The notes below the pieces were generated by a model. It saw only the letters and a program-made list of their open reading frames with translations. It ran no database searches and was not told where the DNA came from. A DNA stretch of 64,000 nucleotides from Climacium dendroides (Eukaryota > Streptophyta > Bryopsida > Hypnales > Climaciaceae), in NCBI GenBank assembly GCA_950106755.1, contig OX467083.1, positions 20,951,029 through 21,015,028 of the forward strand. Reading direction: 5' to 3'. Each line of letters starts with the position of its first letter. Positions within the stretch are counted from its first letter, which is position 1. A program made the position numbers and the translations under genes. Positions 37,541 through 48,300 of this stretch are shown here, one piece after another.

Positions 37541-38010
37541 CACTAAATAGTGAAATTGGGTTGCCTTAACAATTAGGTTGCTTTACTCAGGAAAGTTACC
37601 TCATGACTCACCACTTCTCTAGATGGAGGCACAAGCAATTCTTTAAACCCAAGCCATGAACCAGTGCACCAATCCATGCAACACACATGGCTCCTACATT
37701 AGTGCATCCTTCTACAGAAATTGTACATATTTATATAGTGTAGAATGTCGAGAAACTACACTAATGATGATAAATAGTGTTACCCATACTAACTGTTTTA
37801 GAAATGCTATAAGTTTTTACTCTTCATAAATATTTTTACAAAAATCATAAATCCTAGTGTTATTCTAAGTGGGAAAACTCTACATCCATAGTTGGTAAAA
37901 ATATTCATCAAGAGTAAAAACTCATGGCTTTTAAAAATAAATTAGTGTAGGTAACACTATTTATCATCATTAGTGTAGTGTGGGGCAACCTAATTTCACT
38001 ATTTATAGTG
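37541..38010. mobile_element. TA-flanked MITE, CACTAAATAGTG family, interrupted copy
   Basis: The ends CACTAAATAGTGAAATT and its complement near 38,010 are flanked by TA, as in the 21.6-kb copy. It shares the interior with that copy and is split by a second, different MITE at 37,759-37,975. A small extra 'ttaacaattaggttgc' duplication lies near its left end. Confidence 0.75.
37759..37975. mobile_element. Nested TA-flanked MITE, CACTAATGATGATAAATAG ends
   Basis: The TIR is CACTAATGATGATAAATAGT, matched inverted at the right end (37,950-37,975), with TA on both sides. Further inverted pairing inside ('gagtaaaaactcatgg' region against 'aagtttttactcttc') makes most of the 217 bp foldable. The intact 21.6-kb copy of the host element shows the empty site. 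Confidence 0.75.
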
Positions 38011-38250
38011 TAACTTAGCTGCCGGTTTTGTTCCACACCGCACTGCAACTTAACTGCCGTGGCTGGATTTCTGGAAGATTCCGTCGACTGTTGGAGTGTC
38101 GTGTACTGTACGCTGGAATGGAACTGAACCACGTAAGTTAAGTTATCTTCACTGACTGTCTGGAAGCTGGCTGACGTGATCGCCGCGGCTGTTCGGTGAG
38201 CAGCGGAAACCTTGTTCTAGCCTGACTACGTACCGTGGTCAAGAAACTTA
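38011..38250. other. Short balanced-composition spacer
   Basis: No gene or repeat recognised. Confidence 0.4.
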
Positions 38251-38471
38251 TCAACCCTCAAACGTCGGCTGGTGACCGTGAAAATCAGCCCTTTTGGAAC
38301 CGTGTGACATCATCCAGTTTCAAAAATATTCATTGGGAGTGAAACTACTGTAGAAGATTTCCTCTTTCCACCCCTAATCCCGAGGATGAATAGTTGCATT
38401 TCTGTCCTACATAGAAGAATTCCTTGTCATCCATCGGACGCAAAATGTCCGCCTCGACGTTTCAGGGTTAA
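38251..38471. mobile_element. Short TTAA-type element, reverse orientation
   Basis: The left end TCAACCCTCAAACGTCGG and right end CGACGTTTCAGGGTTAA are inverted copies. 'gatgaatagttgcatttctg' is the reverse of the word in the 37.0-kb copy. Confidence 0.6.
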
Positions 38472-39040
38472 CAGGATTGAAGTGGGAGTTCCAACTGACT
38501 GACTAACTGTAGTGGACCAAGTCTAAGAGGAGAAGAGTCTCGGAGAAAAGAAAGGAGGTGAACCCCTATTCGTCCTGCAAAACGGATGACTTGTTCAAGT
38601 TGGACTTGCAAAACAGATGACTTCAGTTGTTCAAGTCGAACTTGCAAAATGGATGAACTTCTAAAGAGGCCAGCTTTAAAACCTCGCTTGGTTTGAAAAA
38701 CAAGGCTGTAAGTTTTGCAAGTTGGAGCCCATTTTGCAAATAGTATATTGCTAAAAGTTTCAGCAAGTCAACCTGCATCCTGAAGCATCCGCCCACATCC
38801 CTAAACAACTTCCCATCATCCTGAAACATCAGTAAAACATCCGCGAATTGGGAACCATTGATCTCCTAGTCGTTTGGCTTGCTAACTAGCCTCCAGGCGG
38901 GGTTGTCTACTTTCCCGTGGCTTGGAAAGTGGATGCCCCACTCCCATTTTGCTAGTTACATCACCAGGCACCCATTTTGCTAGGTGGGTGGTGATGCTCT
39001 TACAAGATAGTATTAAGGTAGACGACCCATTTCCAACTAC
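38472..39040. other. Spacer, no gene recognised
   Basis: Two direct copies of 'gttcaagt.g.acttgcaaaa' lie near 38,594 and 38,628. Otherwise nothing was identified. Confidence 0.4.
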
Positions 39041-39686
39041 TTAACCCCTAAATGCCCAAGGCGTGAAATCTTGGTGTTGACAATACTTTGAAGTTAAATA
39101 AAACTTAACTAAATTGATATTTTTAGTAATTCATATTTTTGACAAATTCTTTCTGAAGTCTAGTTTTAGCATCAAAAATCCGATTTTGAAAATGAATGAC
39201 TGTGATTTTTCTATTCTAGATTTTGTGCAAGGGTGCCCATTGTAATCTTGACTGTCCGTAGTGTTGAGGGCTCTTGGAAATGAGCCTCAAATACACTAGA
39301 CCTTGAAAGAAAAAACAAATTAACAATTCATTGAAAAAAATGGTAGAGTAGATTTTGAGAAGCCATAAATTGATTGGGATTATGGATGTTAGGCCCTTCA
39401 ACCTCATATGTTTTTGGTGACCAAATTTTTAGATTTGACATGCAAAAAGAGAGCTTAAAGATTTTCATAGTTTTTACACCCTCATAATTAAACATTATAA
39501 TCTTTCAATCCTTGAATGATATTGTTGTATTTTCTTTTCCTATGTGATTTCTAACATATCTAGTTTGAATTTGTATAGTTATAATTTTAAAAAAATTGAT
39601 ACAACTTATCAAAATGTTGAATTTTTTGTTCAATTTCGAACAAATTCCAAGAAGCTCAAAACAAGCCTTGGGCATTTAGGGATTAA
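39041..39686. mobile_element. TTAA-type element, long class, best-preserved ends
   Basis: It starts TTAACCCCTAAATGCCCAAG and ends CCTTGGGCATTTAGGGATTAA: a TIR of about 20 bp with TTAA on both sides. The AT-rich interior has no frame that could code for a transposase. This is the best reference copy for the family. Confidence 0.8.
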
Positions 39687-40704
39687 GCAATTAAAGTAGA
39701 CATGCTAATCACCACATAGACAGACTTTGAAACCTTCTTATAAAGAAATTTCAAGTTGATTTTCCTTGAAGTTTGGTACATTGAATCCATGTCAAGTGAG
39801 GACTTCGGAGATAATAAAATTGAACTATGGAATTATATAATTTTGACACAATTATAAATCTTGGAAAGAAAGGTGTGATTTTTATTATAAAAATGTAACA
39901 ACCCTTTACTACACAACATTCGATGGTTGTGTGGTGGTTAATAGAAGCATCCCATCATTCTAGATGGTGTTCCAAAATTGTGCACAGTTCTATGTGTGGT
40001 TCTAGGGAGTGTCCAATAAATTGCACATCTAACTTACGTATATTTGGAGTGTCCAATAAATTGTACATCTACCTTATACATATTTGGAGTACAAATTTTT
40101 TGAGTGGTGAATTTTTCCCTTGTACAAATATAAAGTTTGGAAGTATTACACATTTTTCCAAAAATTTATTGTACAAAACTTAATGATTATGAATTTTTGG
40201 GGGAAGATTCTCTTCGACCTATAATAGTGATATAGACCTTTCTATTTCTGACCACATGCTAATTGCAAAATCAACCAACAATTGGTTGCAATATTGATAG
40301 CCTTACAACCAATTATAATGCGCCACAACTACTCCTCAAACTACACCACAACTCTATAGAAAGAGTGTAGCCTATAGATTGGAAATGGGGGTGGTTAGAA
40401 ATGGGTTGGCTACTATATGCACTTTTGATTTTCTAAGTGGGGTACAGGAAGAAACACTTGCCTATTGTAGTTAATTAATGTTGATTTGCTACCTTGGCAC
40501 TTTGAAGAAACTGCTACCTTGGCAGCTCGCGCAATTTCTTAGAAATCAAGAAGATGGACAAGAAAAAGAAAAATTATGTAGAAGTATCTATTTTTGACAA
40601 TCCCTTGTCATGGTTATTTAGGTTGATCTATTGTGGACACTAGACAATACTTCGATGCACTATTCATTGAGAAAGATTCTTTATTTGTACCTTCTCGTCA
40701 ACTC
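39687..40704. other. AT-rich spacer, no gene recognised
   Basis: 'ggagtgtccaataaattg' is repeated at 40,005 and 40,048 (about 43-bp spacing). No gene was seen. Confidence 0.5.
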
Positions 40705-40708
40705 ATCT

Positions 40709-41003
40709 ATGGGGAATTTCATTAAAATGGCGATATTCCATGTGCTATTTTCACAGTGTGCCATTCCCACAGTTTAGACCGGGCAGTCTAAAATCTATTA
40801 GTGTCCTAGATTTGTAAACTCTACACCACTATTAGATGCATTAAATCTAGGAAAGATGTAGATTTCAAATTGGCCAGTCTAAAAAATATACATATTTTAT
40901 AGATTTCAAAAATCTAAGACGCTAATAGAATTTAGATTGCCTGGTTTGAACTGAGGAAATGCCAAAGTCACAGAATATTCGCCATTTTAATGAAATTCCC
41001 CAT
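40709..41003. mobile_element. MITE, ATGGGGAATTTC family, intact copy with 4-bp duplication
   Basis: The ends ATGGGGAATTTCATTAAAAT and its complement are flanked by ATCT on both sides (40,705-40,708 and 41,004-41,007). The interior has inverted repeats around 'agtctaaaatctattag' and 'ctaatagaatttagatt'. Non-coding. Confidence 0.8.
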
Positions 41004-42714
41004 ATCTTTCTTCAATCCTTTTTTGAAGAGAAATGTCAAAGCTAACCACCATAGGTGAGTCTGTGAGACTGGAATGGACCCAATGAAAGTCCACGTTTAT
41101 ATTGAAAAATATATTCATTTGGAAAAAAAAATTGATTTTTTTGCATTCTTCTCCATCCTTCTATTTGCATAGATTGATCTTAGTTTCTCAACCTCCTCAA
41201 ACAGACTAAAATGCTTAAGATATTAAGAATAGATACTTCTACCTTATTGATTCCAATCTGTTTAGAGGTTGGTGTGATTGAACTCCTAAACATTAGATTG
41301 GTCACTATAAAATCATCTTTTTTGGTACCTTATGAATCATTTGCTTAAAAAACACATCAAAAGTACTCAGTGGAGGTGCAAGGTTATTGTGCAAGACCTT
41401 TGATTTTCACACAAACTAGTGTGTTTTGTGCCATTGTTACAATCAAAATTAAATTAAAAGCAATTTTCTAATTTATAGTTCATAAAAACTTCAAAATTCA
41501 ATAATTTTTACATTATAGGTCTAAATGCCATGAAACAAAGCCTCCATATCCACTACTAGAAAACCATGATTGAAACAATAGAAAATCAACTAATTTCTAT
41601 TGTTTGAGGCACTTGAATGATTGTTTTCATTGGTTTTTGAACTTTTTGTGAAAATCAATAAATGGTGCCTACTTTCTATTGATTTAAGTAGTACAATGAC
41701 CAAATCAACAAAATTTCAAGGAATATGAAAATCTTTTGGATCTAGTTTCATTTTTAGAATTCCATTTAAAAAATAATCTATCAAACATTTTAATCTTGCA
41801 ATCTATAAAATGTTTTATTTTTAATCTTACAAATTCAAACTATACATATTAGAAATCACAAAGAAAAAAATACAACAATACGTTATTGATAAAACTTATC
41901 AAAATGTTGGCTTCTTGTTCAATAGAGAGGAAATTCCAAGAAATTCAAAAAAGGCCTTGAGGTATTTGCATGTTAAGAGTTTGATGGGGAACAATTTGGA
42001 ATTTAAAATAAGACTAATCATCAAATGATACAATTACTAGTAAAATTTCAAAAATCTTGTAATTGCCCAAATGTCACCTTTTAGTTATTCATTTTTTTTG
42101 CTACCATTTGCCTTTTGTGACTCCTTATAAAGATTGTTGGGTTGCATGAAGAATATGCTATCATTTTAAGAATACTATATCAAAATTATCCTATTAAATT
42201 TATTATTTTATGCAATCTTGATCAATACACCAAATTTCAATTTCAAAAAATAAAATCTCCATTTTTGATAAGTTATTTTGTATTCTTTTCATTGTGTTAC
42301 ATAATAATTAATTGAAAAATGTTGGTTTAGAAATTTCTCAAATTTTATTGTGGAAACATTTAAGAAACATCAATGTACTCATCTCATTTTGTGGAAAAAT
42401 TTACATTATTTAAGAAAAAATTTATACCAAAGAGAATTCAATATCAAAGAGTTTCCTTCCCAAATTTTATTAAATAGATATTTCTAAACTATAATTATAT
42501 TTGACTATTAGACCCTTGTATTATGACTACTTCTATACATTTGAACATAATGTTTCAATTGGTTTGCCAAACCTAATTATAATTTTGAGAAGTTTGTTGT
42601 ACATATTTTTTTTATTAGACTCCATAGTTGGGGTGCACAACTTTGTGGAGGGTATTATATTATGAAAATGTTTTTTTAACTTAATTATTTACAATTTGGT
42701 ATTTTTTTACTAAA
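41004..42714. other. AT-rich spacer with transposon fragments
   Basis: 41,551-41,563 is CACTACTAGAAAA, a CACTA-type end, followed by a short palindrome (caatagaaa...tttctattg). I could not place its partner end. 41,880-41,976 is the right-hand fragment of a long-class TTAA element. No gene recognised. Confidence 0.5.
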
Positions 42715-42941
42715 AAAAGTTGTATAGTCAAGTTGAATTTCATCTTCAAAAATTTGTTTGAGATTTTGAGCCTCTAATCAAAAGTTATGGGCAAAGTTCA
42801 GAGAGGGGTTGAATAGGACTATTTTTTGAACATTTTCAAACATCCTCATTGAATTTTGTCCATAACTTTTAATTGGAGTCTCAAAATCTCAAATAAGTTT
42901 TTGGAAATGAAATTTAGCTTGATTTTACAACTTTTCTTATT
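42715..42941. mobile_element. Foldback element, about 225 bp
   Basis: The left arm 'gttgaatttcatcttcaaaa' ... 'gagattttgagcctctaatc' ... 'aaaagttatgg' pairs with the right arm 'ccataacttttaattggagt' ... 'tctcaaaatctcaaataag' ... 'gaaatgaaatttagc'. The loop is about 60 bp. No target duplication was identified. Confidence 0.65.
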
Positions 42942-44689
42942 CCAAAGTTTTTCAAAAAAAGTTGTTCTATTATGCCAAAATTGCCTTCAAAGTCTTTTGA
43001 ATTTACAAAAAAAACAAAAAACAATTAAAAAAACTTGGTAAATAAAATTCTACTCTACACTTATACATGCAATTATTGGCATGGTTCATGGTGAGATCTT
43101 TGGACCTCAATTGAGAGGTCCAAGGATCAAACCTCCTTAACTGTACTTACTCGCATAAAACACAACAAACAGTCTAGCTTAAGATATAGATTCCAAGGAT
43201 GAACATCTCCACTTTTGTCTTATATAGAAGGATTCTCTATCAATCATTGGAAACTTAGTGTCTGCAATGACATTATAGGGTTAAGAATCTTGACTTTATC
43301 CTAATTTAACACTTGGCATCATTAGTCCATGGTCAACAAACAAAATCTCCTTCTCTTTTATGCTCTACATTAAAAAAACAAGCAACTAAAAAATATTTTG
43401 AATTTTGGGTGGTGGATTTTTATTAGCTTTAAAGTACTGGGAAAATGGTTGGCTTAATAAGAGTATTGCCATCTTTATTTCCTAAATTTGACTCACTAAG
43501 TTTTTTTTGTTCAAAATCAAATCATTTGTCTTGTTCCATCTACTTGCCCATTTCCCACTCTTGCTTTGAATTTCTAATACGCTAAGGCAATATTCATGTA
43601 TTATTCATGTAGTTAAAGCCCATCACATCCTATTCACGTTGGTCTTATCCAATGAATTATGAATCTAGCCAACACATTAGGAAAAAAATTGAACCCACAA
43701 AGAGGCCTTGAGTTTTCTTACTAAATTTTGTACTAATTGAATGAATATGAAGGTGGCCACATCCTCCATTAGAACCATCACTTGGCGTGTGCTCCATTCT
43801 TCATGATGAAACCATCATGAGATTTATAAGATCATGGAGATGAATTGGATAATGATGACAAATTTTTGAATTCATTGTGCAATTCATAACCCAATTAGCG
43901 AGTTGAGAAGGCTCTTCCCACCTAAATTTATGAGATTGTGGAGATGGATTGGATAATGATGATGAATTTTTGAATTCATCATGCAATTCTTGGCCCAATT
44001 AGTGAGCTAAGAAGGCTCTTCCCACCTAAGCTTTTGCATTACAAAGCGACCTCTTTTGGGGTTCAATAGTGAATGCAAAATTTGAGGACATGACGAAAGT
44101 GATATGCAACACTTCAAAAGTCGGTGCCAAGGTGCTAGTACTCCCTTCTATCTTGAAATGATTTTTCACAATTTTGTTGATAATTTTCTGAGCCAATTTC
44201 ATTGACCATATAGTAAAAAACATCATTAAGAAAGGTTCCAAATTTTATTTCACTAGAATCATTGAAGAGCATTACATGTGTTTATAATAACCTAAATAAA
44301 ATTAACCACAAGGAAGTATTTTTTTCACCTACTCAAAAAAACCCTTAAAAAAACAAACAATCTGGAATGGAGGGAGCTAGCCGAGCCAGCTCTGGCGTGC
44401 AACGGTGGTGATGCTCTCTTTTGCAGGCTCCTCTGTTCCGCTCAGTACCGGTACCGGCCTTGTGCCGTCGTCGACTGCGGATGCCCTAAGCGGTGACCTT
44501 ATTGAAGGTCGCACACAATTCAGTTCAATTGTCCATGGATTCTCATATTTTCCATTGGTCACCATTTCCGAGACGGTATTGTCTGCGCATTCTTCCCCCC
44601 TCGACACCCTGCGCTTAATTTAATTTCAGTTTAGCCTGCGTTGCCAGTTGCTAGATTCATTTGTATTGACAGTTTAAAGCTTTTTTTTT
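42942..44689. other. Spacer upstream of the deacetylase gene
   Basis: 43,190-43,270 is a reverse fragment of a 230-bp TTAA element. 43,819-44,027 is a tandem pair. 44,377-44,640 is an island of balanced composition with a 76-codon minus-strand frame that I could not assign; it might instead be part of the deacetylase leader. Confidence 0.4.
43819..44027. repeat. 104-bp tandem duplication
   Basis: 'ggataatgatga' and 'gagaaggctcttcccaccta' recur with a spacing of about 104 bp. The two copies differ at scattered bases. Confidence 0.8.
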
Positions 44690-45290
44690 TAATTTAGGAA
44701 AGAGATGAATTGAAGCTGCCTTTAGACAACTCGGGAGTCGTGTGAATTTTGGGTCTACTGAATGTTTTACTCGTGGGAGATGACTTACATTTCTTCCACA
44801 GGGGGGGTAGTGCGTTTTCTGCTGAAAAACCCTAATCGCGATCCATATTTGGTGTTTGATTGTTGGTCTTTCACAGAGCCAATCCCCCCCAAATTAGCAT
44901 CAGTAGATTTTCATTTGTAGATTTTCTTAGGACGAAAGTCAATTGTAGATGCAGTGCAGCTCTGGATCATGTGAATTGTGGGTCTAATTTTTTATTCCAG
45001 AAGATCATGTGCACAGTGAGTTTTTCTGTTGGAGAATCTTAGTTCCAACCCGTTTTGGTGTTTAAGTTTTGATCTATCACAGAGTGATTCCCCCCAAATT
45101 GACATTATTTATAATGAAAATGCAGGTTTTTTAAGAAGAGATCAATTGAAGCTGCAGGCAACTCTGGAATTATGTGAATTGAGACTCTCATATTGTGCTT
45201 CCGGAAGATCACGTCCAATACGGGGAGAGCGAGCTTTCTTGTTGAAGTAGTTGCATTCTATTTTGGTGTTTGATTTTTGGCGTTTCACAG
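44690..45290. repeat. Three diverged tandem copies of a unit of about 206 bp in the leader
   Basis: Anchors recur in order: 'gaagctgc/gcagctc', 'tgtgaattg.gggtct', 'ttttggtgttt' (44,849, 45,055, 45,262), 'tctttcacagag' and 'attccccccaaatt'. Each unit ends in a pyrimidine-rich stretch and CAG, so each could act as a splice acceptor for the deacetylase leader. Confidence 0.75.
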
Positions 45291-45357
45291 ACTGACATCC
45301 TCGGTTGAGTAGAGGACGAGGGACCGTGAGTTGAATCGAAGTCCATAGCTGCTGAAT

Positions 45358-48300
45358 ATGGCAATGGCGGACAAGGATATGAACCAGATCCACGTTTTTT
45401 TCCACGAGGCTATGCTGCAGCACGACAACGGCCACGGCGTGTTTGACACTTTCCAGGATCCTGGGTTTCTAGACGTGCTGGAGCCTCACCCGGAAAATGC
45501 CGACCGCATCCGCAACATCCGATCCATTTTGCAGCGAGGACCCATTGCGCCTTTCATCACGTGGCACCAGAGCCGGCCTGCCGCAATCGAAAGCCTCACC
45601 AGTTTTCACACCCCAGGTCAGCAAGCCCTAATACTCTACTTGCATTCCTTTGCAATTTGCTCAATTTGCTCGGAACTCTAACTTTGTGCAAGTCCCTTGA
45701 TTGTGTCGAGCATATTTCCCATCCTTAGGTATGTCTTAAAATTGCTCAGTGAGAACATCCGTCTGAAGCTGTCAGTTTCTGTTTAAACCCTAAATGAGAT
45801 TTCATGATTTTATGATGACCTATTTGATCGACTGTAGAATTTCGGACTGGGACAGATTTTATCTGAACAGAATCAGTGGAGCGCATTGCATTGCATTTTA
45901 CTGGTCAAAAAGGAAAGTAAACTGAAGAACAGAAAGTGTTTGAGGACCTACTCAAAAAATGCTTGAGTTCCAGTTTTAAGCTTTTTCGTTCTTTAGGGGA
46001 TGAAGCATTTTGACCCATACACTTAGTTGAAATGTGGGAGTGTGGTTCCATTGGAAATCACTCAATAGAGCTCACTGAAGAGATCACATCAGGTCTACAG
46101 TAGTTGAACCTCCTTTTGATTAAATTGTTTTCTCACTCAATTTTTGGTGATTTCGTATTCAACTGTGTTACATATGGGAGGTTGTAGACCACTATTGAAG
46201 AGACAGTTGACGATCTTATTTCCATCCAGAATTGTTTGGCCATAGACATTTATTTTACAAGTCTTATTTACACCCAACTTGCTGTGAAACTCCAACCAAG
46301 GGTGTTGGCAGAGATGAGTTGCTGTTGATAGCGGATGTCAGTCAATACAAGACAAGATCACGCCTTTTACTGTTTTAGTGTAGTCTTCCTTATAAATTGG
46401 AACAAATTGCGAGCCTTTGAAGCAGAGGGTTACATATTCTATGCTTGCAAAGTGGGAGGTTGTAGGCCACCCTTGACGGGACAGTAGACGACCGCATTTC
46501 CATTCAAAGGTCAGTACTCATAGACTTAATTTAGCCAAGTCACGCTTACACCCTACTTGCTAATTGAAGACCAACCAAGCGTATTGGAATTGAAGAGTTT
46601 GCTGTTGGTAACAGAAGTCAGTCAATAGGAGACAAGAACAAGTCCTTAATGGTTTTATTTTCCTCTACCTTATATGCTGCGACATATATATCTTATGTAT
46701 ACGTCCCAGAATCTTATAAATCTTTTGAAACCTACCGGGACCTTGTGTATCCTCCACCTTATATACCTTATATACGATTGCAAATGTATGAGGGTTATTT
46801 CGATTTTATGCTTCCTTTTGAGCGACAAAAGAATATCAATGGCTTGGGTTTGCAGAGTACGTGCAAGAGCTGATTGATGCCGATGCTGCGGGGGGGAAGG
46901 TGCTATGTTCGGGCACACGCCTGAGTCCGGGGTCTTGGGCGGCAGCTCTCTTGGCCGCAGGCTCAGCGCAACAAGGTATGCAATACCTCCTTGATGGCCA
47001 TGGCCAGCTTTCGTACGCATTAGTCCGGCCTCCTGGCCACCACGCTCAGCCCACTCACGCTGATGGCTACTGTTTCCTCAATAACGCTGGATTGGCAGTG
47101 CAGCTCGCCAGAGATCAGGTCAGCAATATCCCACCTTCTTATATCACACACCTTCACTTACCTAGTAGCAACACTTGTTACTATTATGGAATAATAGGGT
47201 ATCGAGCATAACGCCTACTCGTTTCACGGAATCTTGAACGTTTTAGTTTGATCAAAAGACTCACATTAAGAAAAAGGTTAAGAGATTACAACATTATATC
47301 CTTTATCTAATCAACCAACAAGAGAGTGATACGATTGTCTCAAAACTCAGATTTGGCATTATGGACGAGACCTAAACCACTGAAACTTGGGGAGCTTCAA
47401 GAAGGACGTGGAACATAATGGCAAGTTGATTCTTTGAATCTCAAACGTCCAGTAGTTTTTGGTCTATAAATATCTCACATTCAGCAGAAGGGCTCTGAGT
47501 TATTCCTGTCCTCTAACCAGCCAACTAGAGATCGACACATTTGTCTCAAAACTTGGATTTGGCATTATGAAACATCCTCTTGAAATGATTCAATTCTGAC
47601 TAGTAAGTGTAGGACAACGGGATGCCAGTTTTTGCACTTGACCTTACGTTATGAACCTTCCTCTGTGCTGATCTATTTGTTCTGGCGGAAAAAGATAGAA
47701 CTAAGAGATATTTGCTTTCCTTGTTTTACCAAGTTGTTAGATATATAGATACTGAGAAGTTTTGAAGCTGAGATCCTCTGCCTTGAGTTCCGCAATATCT
47801 ATTCCCTGACGCTTAACAGCACTTAATAGTTTTGTAAAGGAGGGGGTAATCTCTCTAGGAGTATCAAATGGATTTACTCTCGTTGTCTTTGTGTACCATA
47901 ACTTTGGTGGTCACATGGATGGTTCCAGTGATGGGCACATGGCCATTGCAAAAGCATGTTTTCCAACGGTGAATGTGTTGAAGGGGGCTTCCTATTGATG
48001 TTTGGGAGGGGACTGGCAGGGATGCAAGAGAGTGGCAGTGCTGGACATCGACGTCCACTACGGCAATGGCACTGCGGAGGGATTCTACAAGAGAGACGAC
48101 GTGTACACGATCTCCCTGCATATGCACCACGGCTCCTGGGGCCCTTCCCATCCCCAGACGGGGCTGACAGATGAAGTGGGCGAGGGCAAGGGCAAGGGCT
48201 TCAACTTGAACGTGCCGTTGGCGTTCGGGACGGGGGACGAGGGCTACGAGCTCGCCATGGCCGAATTGGTGGTGCCCGCCTTGTCCGAATTCCAGCCCGA

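Noticed and set aside
43801..44241. Two minus-strand frames of 65 and 71 codons resembling protein
   Set aside because: The first is created by a 104-bp tandem duplication and the second is low in complexity. There is no family match.
46649..46873. 74-codon plus-strand frame ending at the deacetylase exon 2 start
   Set aside because: It is in a different frame from exon 2 and is rich in Tyr/Ile from TATA repeats. It is intron sequence.
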